Assembly: GCF_000971115.1 (NCBI RefSeq)
Contig: NZ_BBLV01000003.1
Span: 124,001 to 188,000 of the forward strand
Direction of reading: 5' to 3'
Source of the DNA: Demequina gelatinilytica
GTDB lineage: Bacteria > Actinomycetota > Actinomycetes > Actinomycetales > Demequinaceae
Length of the DNA stretch: 64,000 nucleotides
The notes below the pieces were generated by a model, which searched no databases, had not been told where the DNA came from, and saw only the letters and a list, made by a program, of their open reading frames with translations. A program made the position numbers and the translations under genes. Shown piece after piece: positions 51,111 through 59,628 of the stretch. The number at the start of each line of letters is the position of its first letter. Position 1 is the stretch's first letter.

Positions 51111-52277
51111 TCAGGCGACCGAGACGCCGAGGAGCGAGCGGTAGAGCGTCTCGAACTCGGCGACGGTGGTGTCGCGCGGGTTGCCGCCCGCGCACACGTC
51201 GTCGAACGCGGCCTGCGCGAGGGCGGGGATGTCCGCGTCCTTGGCGCCGATCGCGTCGATGGTGAGCGGGTTGCCCAGGTCGCGCGCGAGCTGGGCCACG
51301 GCCTCGACGGCGGCCTCGCGGGCCTCCTCCAGCGGCATGCCGTACGCGTTCTCGACACCGAACGCCGCGGCGATGTCGCGGAACTTCTCGCCCGTGTGCG
51401 GCGCGTTGAACGCCATCACGGGCGCCAACAGGATGCCGTTCGCCACGCCGTGCGGCGCCTTGTAGAACGCGCCGAGCGGGTGCGCCATCGCGTGCACGAT
51501 GCCGAGGCCGACGTTGGAGTAGCCCATGCCCGCGATGTACTGCGCGAGAGCCATGCGCTCCATCGCCTCGGCGTCGCCATCCGCGGCGGCGCGCAGCGAG
51601 GCCGCGATCACCTGGATGGCCTTGAGGTGGAACAGGTCGGACAGCTCCCACGCACCCTTGGTGGTGTAGCCCTCGATCGCGTGCGTGAGCGCGTCCAACC
51701 CCGTGGCGACCTTGAGCGCGCGGGGCGCGGTGGCCATCATCTCGGCGTCGACGACCGCGAGGACCGGGATGTCGTGCGGGTCCACGCACACGAACTTGCG
51801 ATTGTTCTCCACGTCGGTGATCACGTAGTTGATCGTGGTCTCCGAGCCGGTGCCCGCGGTGGTGGGCACCGCGATGATCGGCACACACGGGTTCTTGGTC
51901 GGCGCCACACCCTCGAGCGAGCGGACATCGGAGAACTCGGGGTTCGTCACGATGATGCCGATTGCCTTGCACGTGTCCTGCGGCGAGCCGCCACCGACGG
52001 CGATGAGGACATCCGCACCCGAGGCCTTGAACGCCTCGACGCCGGCCTGCACGTTGTCGATGGGCGGGTTGGGCAGCACGTTGTCGTAGACCTCGTACGG
52101 GAAGCCCGCCGCATCCAGGAGCGCGGTCACCTTGGCCGTGACGCCGGTCTCGATCAGCACCTTGTCCGACACCACGAACGCCTTGGAGAAGCCCCGCGAG
52201 GCCAGCTCGCCCGGGATCACCTCGATCGCCCCCGCACCGAAGTACGCCGTCTGATTCCAGATCATCCGATGTGCCAC
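51111..52277 (-). CDS. fucO: Lactaldehyde reductase (1,2-propanediol oxidoreductase)
   Basis: A 388-residue iron-dependent group III alcohol dehydrogenase, very similar to E. coli FucO. It reduces L-lactaldehyde to L-1,2-propanediol with NADH. Conserved stretches are AVGGGSPQDTCKAIGII, AVPTTAGTGSETTINYVIT, KFVCVDPHDIP, the metal-binding GLDALTHAIEGY and VHAMAHPLGAFYKAPHG with its two further His ligands. The GTG at 52275-52277 is chosen because AGAGG lies six bases ahead; the Met four codons on is an alternative. An operator identical to that of the stand-alone aldolase lies 65 bases upstream. Confidence 0.95.
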   Translation of the reverse strand: MAHRMIWNQTAYFGAGAIEVIPGELASRGFSKAFVVSDKVLIETGVTAKVTALLDAAGFPYEVYDNVLPNPPIDNVQAGVEAFKASGADVLIAVGGGSPQDTCKAIGIIVTNPEFSDVRSLEGVAPTKNPCVPIIAVPTTAGTGSETTINYVITDVENNRKFVCVDPHDIPVLAVVDAEMMATAPRALKVATGLDALTHAIEGYTTKGAWELSDLFHLKAIQVIAASLRAAADGDAEAMERMALAQYIAGMGYSNVGLGIVHAMAHPLGAFYKAPHGVANGILLAPVMAFNAPHTGEKFRDIAAAFGVENAYGMPLEEAREAAVEAVAQLARDLGNPLTIDAIGAKDADIPALAQAAFDDVCAGGNPRDTTVAEFETLYRSLLGVSVA

Positions 52278-52341
52278 GTCGTACCTCTCATTCCGGGACC
52301 CACCGTGCGACCGTCTGCCGCAATGACGCCGGGCCCATGCC

Positions 52342-52353
52342 TGAATCGTTTCA
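52342..52353. promoter_or_regulatory. LacI-type operator before fucO
   Basis: TGAATCGTTTCA is identical in all twelve positions to the site before the stand-alone aldolase, and is the reverse complement of the site before rhaI. It gives fucO its own promoter control although it lies downstream of a LacI gene on the same strand. Confidence 0.8.
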
Positions 52354-52414
52354 AGGATTCGGGGACGATGCGCGGGACCCTGGTCCTGCGGATGCGGGTG
52401 GACGGGCGCGGCGG

Positions 52415-53467
52415 CTACCGCGCGAGCGATGCGCCCGAGTCGACCGTCGAGCCGCGCACCACCAACGCGGGGTCGAGCGACACCGAGCGGTGCTGGTGGC
52501 GCGGGTTCGAGATCTCCTCGAACGCGATACGTGCGCCCGCCTCGCCGAGCTCCTCGCCCGGCTGGTGGATGGTGGTGAGCGGCGTGGGGCTGTCCCACGC
52601 CGCGCGGTTGTCGTCGTAGCCCACGATGCCCACATCGCGCGGGATGACCAGCCCGGGCTCGGCGGCGAGCGCCTGGGCGACGCCTGCGGCGACCAGGTCG
52701 GCGACCGCGAAGACGCCGTCCACGTCGCCGGCGACCACCTGCGACGCGATGCGCCGGCCCAGCGCCCAGCCGTGCGACCGGTCGAGCTCGTCGACGTGGT
52801 CGTACATGACGTCGAGCCCGGCCGCGCGCGCCTCCTCCGTGAAGCCCGCGACGCGGTCGGCGACCGGCTGCAGCTCGAGGGGCCCGCCGACCACCAGAAG
52901 GCGCCGCCTTCCGGTCTCGATGAGGTGCCGCGCGGCGAGCCTGCCACCCTCGCGGTTGCCCATGTCGATGGTGCAGTGGGAGTCCGAGACCCCGCGGTAG
53001 TTGAGGAACACCAGCGGACGCGACGAGCGGTGCTGGGCGACCAGCATCCGGTAGTGGCTCGCGTCGTTGATGGTCACCAGTGTCGCGAGCGCCTGCGTCG
53101 CCTCGAAGTTGGCCAGGTACTGGCGCTCGCGGGCGAGATCGGTGTCGGAGTTCGCGATCAGCACGAACGCGCCGTGCTCGGAGGCGATGCGCTCGACCCC
53201 CCTGCTGACGTCCACGAACAGGGAGTTCGTGAGGTCGGACAGGATCAGGCCGAGCGCCTGCATCGAACCCGCCGCGAGGGAGCGTGCGGGGCCGTGAGGG
53301 ACGAAGTCCAGGCGTGCGATCGCATCCTCGACCCGCTCACGGGTCGCTGCGGACACGCGGTCGGGATGGTTGAGCACGTTGGACACGGTGCCTTGGGACA
53401 CACGTGCGAGCCTCGCGACGTCTGCGATGCTCGTGCGCTTCGCACCTCCGCCAGTCATGCGGCTCAT
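52415..53467 (-). CDS. LacI-family regulator
   Basis: A 350-residue LacI/GalR repressor: HTH SIADVARLARVSQGTVSNVLN, hinge PHGPARSLAAG and effector domain (SDLTNSLFVDVSRGVERIA, GYDDNRAAWDSPTPLTTIHQP). GGGGAGG lies seven bases before the ATG at 53467. It starts 18 bases after the GH78 stop and is probably the last gene of the CUT1/GH78 unit. It may autoregulate that unit through TGAAGCGCTTCA at 59335 and act on the MFS/GH78 unit through the same site at 39639. The inducer is probably a rhamnoside or rhamnose. Confidence 0.9.
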   Translation of the reverse strand: MSRMTGGGAKRTSIADVARLARVSQGTVSNVLNHPDRVSAATRERVEDAIARLDFVPHGPARSLAAGSMQALGLILSDLTNSLFVDVSRGVERIASEHGAFVLIANSDTDLARERQYLANFEATQALATLVTINDASHYRMLVAQHRSSRPLVFLNYRGVSDSHCTIDMGNREGGRLAARHLIETGRRRLLVVGGPLELQPVADRVAGFTEEARAAGLDVMYDHVDELDRSHGWALGRRIASQVVAGDVDGVFAVADLVAAGVAQALAAEPGLVIPRDVGIVGYDDNRAAWDSPTPLTTIHQPGEELGEAGARIAFEEISNPRHQHRSVSLDPALVVRGSTVDSGASLAR

Positions 53468-53485
53468 CGTATGGCCTCCCCGGTC

Positions 53486-56083
53486 TCAGTCGGCCCAGGA
53501 CGGCGCGATGCCACCGGGGACGCCGGACGGGTGGGCGCAACGGCGCTCGTGCGACCCCGAGGCGACCCGCGCTGACGTGCCATCCGGGAGCTCGATGACG
53601 CCGGACACCCCGGTCGGGAGCTCGGCCTCGACCACCAGCTCGCCATCCTCGACGCGCCACCCGACCGCGATCGCGCCGAACGGGCTGACGTGACGGGCCC
53701 GCGCCCACGTCAGGCCTCCGCCGGGACGCGGCCGGATGAGCACCTCGCGGTAGCCGGGCGCGGCGGGCGCGAGGCCCGCGACCTGGCGGTGCATGAAGTC
53801 GACCACGGCGCCGAGCGCATAGTGGTTGAAGGACGTCATGTCGCCCGGGTTGATGGAGCCGTCGGGAAGCATCGAGTCCCACCGCTCCCAGATGGTGGTC
53901 GCCCCCATGCTCACCGTGTAGAGCCACGAGGGGCACTCGCGCTGCAGGAGCAGCCCGTACGCGTCCTCGAGGTGCCCGGTCGAGGCGAGCGCGTCGCAGA
54001 TGATCGGCGTGCCCACGAACCCGGTCTGGATGCGGTGGCTACCGGCCCGCACGGCCTCGGCGAGGAGCCCGCCCGCGCGGAGGCGCTCGTCCTCGTCCCG
54101 GGCCAGGTCGAACTCGATGACCAGCGCGAGCCCGGTCGGGGCGTCGGCCAGCACCGACAGGTCGTCGATCCAGCGGCGCCGCATCCCGGCGAGCACGCGC
54201 GAGGCGAACGCCTCGTACGTGGCCTGCGCGGCATCGTCCCCGAGCAGCGCCGCGGTCGCGGCCACGATGCGCGCGGAGCGCACCGCGTACGCCGACGCCA
54301 CCAGGTAGTGGTCGGTACGCGCATCCGCCGGGTCCTCGGGCGGGGCCGCGGGGTCGAGCCAGTCGCCCAGCTCCATGGATCCCTCGACCACGTCGTCCGC
54401 ACCGATCCGCAGCGCGAGGTGGTCCACCCACGCGCGCATCGAGTCCCACTGGCGCGCGAGCACGCCCCGGTCGCCGCGCCGCTGGTACATGACCCACGGC
54501 ACCACGGTGGCGGCGTCGCCCCAGGCCGCGGACGCGCCGCGCGGGAAGCCGCACTCGACCCACGGCACGAAGTTCGGCACCCAGCCGTCCTGGCCCTGCT
54601 CGGCGGCGACGTCGCGCAGCCAGGAGGTCAGCACGCCGTCGGCACCGTAGAGGAACTCGGCTGCCGGGGCGAACACCTGGATGTCGCCTGTCCACCCCAT
54701 GCGCTCATCGCGCTGCGGGCAGTCCGTGGGCAGGTCCACGAAGTTGTCGCGCATGGACCACACCGTGTTCTCGTGAAGACGGTTGAGGTCCCGATTCGAG
54801 CACTCGAACCAGCCGCGCCTCTCCATGTCCGTGTGGAGGACCACCGCCTCGACTGCATCGGGCGCGAGCTCGCCCGGCCAGCCCTCGAGCTCCGCGTAGC
54901 GGAAGCCGTGGATGGTGAAGCGCGGCGACCAGGTCGCCGGCTCCCCCGCGCTGATGAACGTGTCGATCGACACGGCGCGGCGCAGCGGACGGGTGCCGAG
55001 CGCACCGTCCTCGAGCACCTCGGAATGGTGGAGCGACACGGCGTGCCCGGCGGGCGCGTCGACGCGGATGCGGAGCACGCCGGAGATGTTCTGACCCAGG
55101 TCGAGGCGGATGCGGCCGTCGGGGCGCCGCTCGACGCTCACGGGTGCGAGCGTTTCGATGGGCCGGACGGCCTCGTTGATGGCGGGCTCGAGCCGTCCCT
55201 CGATGGAGGCGACGGGTCGCAGCTCGGGCAGCGACCAGGCCGAGTCGTCGAAGCCGGGCATGTCCCAGCCCGTGGGCAGGAGGCGTGCATCGTACGTCTC
55301 GCCCTCGTACAGCCCGGCGGCTACCGCGGGTCCGGATGCGACGCGCCACGCGCCGCCGAGGGGGACGATGCGCGTCTTGCCGCTGCCGTCGGTCACCTCG
55401 AGCTGCGCGAGCAGCCCGACATGGCGCCCGAAGACGTCCCACAGGCCGCCGTCGAAGCCGATGTTGCCGCGGAACCAGCCGTCGGCGATCTCGGCACCGA
55501 TGACGTTGTCGCCGGCACGCAGGGCGGCGGTGACGTCGTGGACACGGTGGCGCAGGCGGTGGCGGTAGCTGGTCCATCCCGGCGCCAGGTGCTCGTCGGA
55601 GACGGCCGCACCGTTGAGCGAGGTCACCGCGACGCCGTGCGAGGTGAGGTGGAGCCGCGCGGCGAGGGGGACCTCGTCGAGCGCGAACGCGGCGCGCAGC
55701 AGGTATGAGGGACGGAGCTCGTGCGCGGCCTCGGCGGAGGCGATTACGAGCGGCTCGGTCCAGTCCTCGGCGCGGTACAGCGCCCCCTCGATGCGCAAGG
55801 GTTCGGACCAGGCGGTCCACTCCCCTGCCACCAGCGCGCGGACCGCCACCGAGACCCGCTCACGGGACGCGAGCGGCGCGAAGGGCCAGGCGACCAGCAC
55901 CTGCTCGGCGCCGTCGTGACGGTGCGTCGCGGTGTCGGCGCCACGCGAGATCCGCACCTCGGCCGCGTCCTGCGCTGCCTCGGCCGGGGCGTCCTCGACC
56001 CGCCAGGACAGGCGCGGTGCAGGGACGGCGACGCCGAGGGCGTCCGCGCGCAGCTCCGCGCGCACGCCGACGACGCGGCTCAT
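53486..56083 (-). CDS. Alpha-L-rhamnosidase, GH78 (second copy)
   Basis: An 865-residue GH78 enzyme sharing the architecture and motifs of the one at 35595: LTSHGVAVTSLNG, ADGWFRGNIGFDG, TDCPQRDERMGWTGD with Asp459 and probable acid Glu460, IWERWDSM with probable base Glu733 and NPGDMTSFNHYALGAV. There is no signal peptide. Its ATG overlaps the stop of the CUT1 permease (ATGA), so it is co-translated with the importer. Cleavage of the imported rhamnoside inside the cell is strongly suggested. Divergence from the other copy implies a different aglycone or linkage preference. Confidence 0.95.
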   Translation of the reverse strand: MSRVVGVRAELRADALGVAVPAPRLSWRVEDAPAEAAQDAAEVRISRGADTATHRHDGAEQVLVAWPFAPLASRERVSVAVRALVAGEWTAWSEPLRIEGALYRAEDWTEPLVIASAEAAHELRPSYLLRAAFALDEVPLAARLHLTSHGVAVTSLNGAAVSDEHLAPGWTSYRHRLRHRVHDVTAALRAGDNVIGAEIADGWFRGNIGFDGGLWDVFGRHVGLLAQLEVTDGSGKTRIVPLGGAWRVASGPAVAAGLYEGETYDARLLPTGWDMPGFDDSAWSLPELRPVASIEGRLEPAINEAVRPIETLAPVSVERRPDGRIRLDLGQNISGVLRIRVDAPAGHAVSLHHSEVLEDGALGTRPLRRAVSIDTFISAGEPATWSPRFTIHGFRYAELEGWPGELAPDAVEAVVLHTDMERRGWFECSNRDLNRLHENTVWSMRDNFVDLPTDCPQRDERMGWTGDIQVFAPAAEFLYGADGVLTSWLRDVAAEQGQDGWVPNFVPWVECGFPRGASAAWGDAATVVPWVMYQRRGDRGVLARQWDSMRAWVDHLALRIGADDVVEGSMELGDWLDPAAPPEDPADARTDHYLVASAYAVRSARIVAATAALLGDDAAQATYEAFASRVLAGMRRRWIDDLSVLADAPTGLALVIEFDLARDEDERLRAGGLLAEAVRAGSHRIQTGFVGTPIICDALASTGHLEDAYGLLLQRECPSWLYTVSMGATTIWERWDSMLPDGSINPGDMTSFNHYALGAVVDFMHRQVAGLAPAAPGYREVLIRPRPGGGLTWARARHVSPFGAIAVGWRVEDGELVVEAELPTGVSGVIELPDGTSARVASGSHERRCAHPSGVPGGIAPSWAD

Positions 56084-56991
56084 CCCTTCACCGAGCCGGC
56101 CGTGAGGCCGGCCATGATCTTCTTGTTGAGGAACAGGTACAGGAGGAACGTGCCGAACACGCTCACCGAGATGCCCGCGAACAGGGGCCCGTAGTCGACC
56201 GCGCCGTACTGGCCCGTGAAGTTGAGCAGGCCCACCTGGATGGTGCGCAGGTCCGCCTTGGTGACGAACGTCAGCGCGATCAGGAGGTCGTTCCACAGGA
56301 AGAAGAACTGCACCAGGGCGACCGTGAAGATCGCGTTGCGCGTGAGCGGCACCGCGATCGACCAGAACATCCGGAAGATGTTCGCGCCGTCAATGGTCGC
56401 GGCCTCGAACACCTCGCGCGGGATGGAGCGCATGTAGGTGGCCAGCATGAACACCGTGAGCGGGAGCCCGATCGCGACGTACGTGATCACCAGCGGCCAC
56501 ATCGAGTTGGACAGCCCGGTCTTGAAGTACACCGTGAACAGCGGCAGCAGGATCATCTGAGCGGGCACCATGATGCCGGCGAGGAACATCAGCAGCACCG
56601 CGCCGCGGCCCTTCCACACCAGGATCTCGAGGGCGAACGCCGCGGCGACGCCGATGACGATGATGATGAGGAGCGAGGGGAACACCGCGACGACGGAGTT
56701 CCGGATGTACGTCCCGAGCCCGCCGTCGACGAAGGCGCTCACGTAGTTGTCGAGGTTCCACGAGCTCGGGAGCGACCAGAACGGCTCGGACAGAAACTCG
56801 TCCTTGCTCTTGAAGGAGCCGAGGAGGATCCACACCATCGGGTAGATCACGAGCAGCAGCAGGATGCCGACCCCGATGTGACCGGGCAGGCGGCGCAGCG
56901 ACTTGAGGCGCGAGGCGCGGCGCGAGCGTGCCTGGGCGGCGGTCGAGGCGGAGGAGGCGGTCGGAGCCGACGGGGTGGTGGTGGTCGTCAT
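56080..56991 (-). CDS. CUT1 sugar ABC permease (MalG-like)
   Basis: A 303-residue, six-helix permease of the MalG type. After a low-complexity Thr/Ser/Ala leader it has the EAA loop EVFEAATIDGANIFRMFWSIAVPL, which contacts the ATPase. The end LFLNKKIMAGLTAGSVKG is typical of this family. Six bases separate it from the MalF-like gene upstream, and its stop overlaps the GH78 start. No ATPase gene is in the unit, so it should use a shared MsmK/MsiK-type ATPase encoded elsewhere. Confidence 0.92.
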   Translation of the reverse strand: MTTTTTPSAPTASSASTAAQARSRRASRLKSLRRLPGHIGVGILLLLVIYPMVWILLGSFKSKDEFLSEPFWSLPSSWNLDNYVSAFVDGGLGTYIRNSVVAVFPSLLIIIVIGVAAAFALEILVWKGRGAVLLMFLAGIMVPAQMILLPLFTVYFKTGLSNSMWPLVITYVAIGLPLTVFMLATYMRSIPREVFEAATIDGANIFRMFWSIAVPLTRNAIFTVALVQFFFLWNDLLIALTFVTKADLRTIQVGLLNFTGQYGAVDYGPLFAGISVSVFGTFLLYLFLNKKIMAGLTAGSVKG

Positions 56992-56996
56992 GATGA

Positions 56997-57881
56997 TCAG
57001 CCCTTCGTGACGTCGCGGCGCATCGAGCGGAAGATGAACACGGTGACCAGCAGGCACAGCAGCGTGAGCATCATCGCGATGGTGGAGCCGTAGCCGTACT
57101 CGCCGTAGGCGAAGGACGTCCGGAACATGTACAGCGTGAGCGGGGTGGTCGCGGAGCCTGGCCCGCCGTTGGTGAGGGCGACGATGGTGTCGAACACCTT
57201 CAATGTGCCGTTGATCGAGAAGATCACGGAGGACAGCAGCACCGGCAGGGACAGCGGGATGACGATGCGGCGCACCAGCGTGAGGCCGCTCGCGCCATCG
57301 ATGCGACCCGACTCGAGCACCTCGGCGGGGATGTCCACCAGGCCGGCGTAGAGCAGCACGGCGTAGAAGCCCATGGACCGCCACAGATCCATGAGGATGA
57401 TGATCCAGAACGCGCTGCTCGAGGCGCCCAGCCAGTCCACGCTCGAGCCGCCCAGCGCGGTGATGATCGTGTTGACCGGGCCGTCGGTGGGAGCGGCCTG
57501 GAAGAACTTGGAGAACATCAGCGCGACGGCGACCGTTGGCAGGACCACCGGGAAGAACAGCACGGTGCGCACCCACGAGGCCTTGTGGCGCAGGTAGAAG
57601 ACGTAGAGCAGCGCGAGCCCGTAGCCGCAGCCGACCTGGAGGACCGTCAGCAGCACGGCGTAGCGGACCGTGAACCACAGCGCGTCGATCGCGGCCGGGT
57701 CCTGGAAGAAGTGGGTGTAGTTGTCGAGGCCGACGAACTCGAAGCCGGTGATGGCGTTGCCGTCGAGGGTGGTGTAGCCGATCGACCAGAAGATGGGCAC
57801 GATCATCACCAGCGTGTAGACGAGCAGCGCCGGCGCGATCATGAGCAGGGCCGCGCGGCGGTCCTTGAACACGGAATCCAC
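56997..57881 (-). CDS. CUT1 sugar ABC permease (MalF-like)
   Basis: A 294-residue, six-helix permease of the UgpA/MalF type. The first helix is LLMIAPALLVYTLVMIVPIF, and the EAA loop is EVLESGRIDGASGLTLVRRIVIPL. ALTNGGPGSATTPLTLYMF is a hallmark of sugar permeases. The GTG at 57879-57881 is the start, with TGGAGA seven bases ahead. It forms the channel with the MalG-like gene and receives ligand from the binding protein 90 bases upstream. Confidence 0.92.
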   Translation of the reverse strand: MDSVFKDRRAALLMIAPALLVYTLVMIVPIFWSIGYTTLDGNAITGFEFVGLDNYTHFFQDPAAIDALWFTVRYAVLLTVLQVGCGYGLALLYVFYLRHKASWVRTVLFFPVVLPTVAVALMFSKFFQAAPTDGPVNTIITALGGSSVDWLGASSSAFWIIILMDLWRSMGFYAVLLYAGLVDIPAEVLESGRIDGASGLTLVRRIVIPLSLPVLLSSVIFSINGTLKVFDTIVALTNGGPGSATTPLTLYMFRTSFAYGEYGYGSTIAMMLTLLCLLVTVFIFRSMRRDVTKG

Positions 57882-57970
57882 GGTGATTCTCCAGAGTGGG
57901 GGGCCGTCCCGGCCCGCCGGGACGTATCGCGACGGGCCGGGACGTAGGTGAGGGGTGGAGCGGGAGGGGG

Positions 57971-59302
57971 TCAGCCCTCGTTGGCGGCCTGGACCAGCGA
58001 CATGAACTCCTCGCCGGACAGCTGACCGGAGGCGAGCGCGCCGCCATTGGTCTGGCTCACCGAGGTGCCCTGGGCCGAGAACTTCGCCTCGAACCACAGC
58101 ACGGAGGAGGGAGCGTTCGCGATGGTGTCCTGCACCAGCGTGGTGAGCTCCGGCTGGTCGGCCGGGACCTCGGTGACCGCGAAGCCGGTGACCTGACCCG
58201 AGTCGGCGAGCGCGACGTCGCCGTAGTTCTCGACGATGCACTTGAGCCACGCGGCGGTGTCGTCACCGTACGTCGCGGACGAGAGCATCACGGGCACGCC
58301 CGCGTTCGCAGGGACCTCGTCGATCGAGCCGGCGCCGCCGGTGACCTCCGGGAACGGCATGAAGCCGATGTTGTCCGCACCGATCTGGTTCTGCTCCCGG
58401 TCGTTGAAGTTCGACACGGCCCACGAGCCCATGTAGAAGAACGCGCCGCCGCCGGTGAGGAACTGGTTCATCGCGGTGTCGTAGTCGACGGTGCCCGGGG
58501 AGGCGCCGAAGTAGCCGGCCGAGCCGAGCTCCGCGATCGCGTCGGCCGCGGCCACGTACTCGGGGTCGGTGAGGCTCGCCTCGCCGTCGGCGACCTTCTG
58601 CAGCGCGTCGGCGCCCAGGTCGCGGAAGATGTAGTCGCCGACCAGGCGGGTGACGGGCCAGCCCTCGCCGCCCGAGGCGACGAACGGCTGCACGCCGGCG
58701 GCGTCGAGCGTCCCGGCGGCCGTGACCAAGTCGTCCCACGTGGCGGGCACGTCGATGCCGTTGTCCTCGAGGAGCTGCTTGTTGTACCAGAAGCCCTCGA
58801 TGTTGAACTCGGTGGGCAGCGCGTAGAGCGCGTCCGCGCCGTAGAGCGCCTCGATGGTCGACGCCGCGGCGGGCAGGACCTTGTCGGAGACGCCCAGCGT
58901 GTCGAGCTCGGTGGACAGGTCGACGACCTTGCCCGACGAGATAAAGTCCTGCATGAGGGCCGGCGTGCCCGGCGCCATCGAGATGCTCGCGAGAGCGTCC
59001 TGGCCCGCGAGCAGCTGGAGCTGCTGGTCCCAGGTGCTGCTGTCGATCGAGTCCTCCGAGAGCGTCGCTGCCTCGTTTTCCGCGGAGCAGGCCCCGGTCG
59101 ACAGGGTAGTCAGGGTGGTGGCGATGGTGGTGTTCTGGATCTGGCCCAGGTAGGTGAACTCGCCCGAGCCGCCCGAGCCTTCGTCCGAACCGCTCGACGA
59201 CGGCGACGACGAACCCGAGCATGCGGTCAGAACGATCGCACCTGCGCCCACCAGGGCGAACGCGGCAGCACCGCGGCGCCCACGAATGAGGGACTTCTTC
59301 AC
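57971..59302 (-). CDS. CUT1 sugar-binding lipoprotein
   Basis: A 443-residue extracellular solute-binding protein of the family 1 type. The lipobox is LTAC with Cys28, followed by a long Ser/Gly linker. The mature domain has GTPALMQDFISSGKVVDLS, ALPTEFNIEGFWYNKQLLEDNGI, TWDDLVTAA and AFFYMGSWAVSNF, all typical of oligosaccharide binders. The GTG at 59300-59302 is the start, with AAGGAGGA just ahead; the ATG 15 codons earlier overlaps the operator region and lacks a site. It is the first gene of the importer/GH78/LacI unit and probably binds rhamnosylated glycosides. Confidence 0.92.
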   Translation of the reverse strand: MKKSLIRGRRGAAAFALVGAGAIVLTACSGSSSPSSSGSDEGSGGSGEFTYLGQIQNTTIATTLTTLSTGACSAENEAATLSEDSIDSSTWDQQLQLLAGQDALASISMAPGTPALMQDFISSGKVVDLSTELDTLGVSDKVLPAAASTIEALYGADALYALPTEFNIEGFWYNKQLLEDNGIDVPATWDDLVTAAGTLDAAGVQPFVASGGEGWPVTRLVGDYIFRDLGADALQKVADGEASLTDPEYVAAADAIAELGSAGYFGASPGTVDYDTAMNQFLTGGGAFFYMGSWAVSNFNDREQNQIGADNIGFMPFPEVTGGAGSIDEVPANAGVPVMLSSATYGDDTAAWLKCIVENYGDVALADSGQVTGFAVTEVPADQPELTTLVQDTIANAPSSVLWFEAKFSAQGTSVSQTNGGALASGQLSGEEFMSLVQAANEG

Positions 59303-59334
59303 GATTCCTCCTTGAATCAGAAACGCCACTACTT

Positions 59335-59346
59335 TGAAGCGCTTCA
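59335..59346. promoter_or_regulatory. LacI-type operator before the CUT1 importer unit
   Basis: TGAAGCGCTTCA, a perfect 12-bp palindrome identical to the one at 39639, lies 33 bases before the binding-protein start. Binding there would block transcription of the whole importer/GH78/LacI unit. Confidence 0.8.
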
Positions 59347-59584
59347 TTGGGGACCATAGGGCTCGCCATCAGGCCTGTCAACAGTGTCTGCGAGGCGAGT
59401 TCAGATGGACCGTCCACGGGCTCAACGAGTGCCGAAACCCCTGCTCTGACGCGCTTCCGCGACCGATCACAGCGGCTCTACCTGCAGTTTTGTGCGCTTC
59501 AATTCGCACGGCGATCCGGCGCCGGCGACCGCGCCTCGGGCATGACCGGAGGAGCCGTCCGCACACGGCACAGAGGACCGTTAT

Positions 59585-59596
59585 TGAATCGATACA
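59585..59596. promoter_or_regulatory. Variant operator-like site
   Basis: TGAATCGATACA differs from TGAATCGTTTCA at two of twelve positions. It lies in the 326-base gap (59303-59628) between the thiolase end and the CUT1 unit, far upstream of the latter. It could be a second site for looping or for the rhamnose regulator. No gene is seen in this gap. Confidence 0.4.
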
Positions 59597-59628
59597 AAGC
59601 CGCCGCCTGCTGCGGGCAGGCGCCGCGG

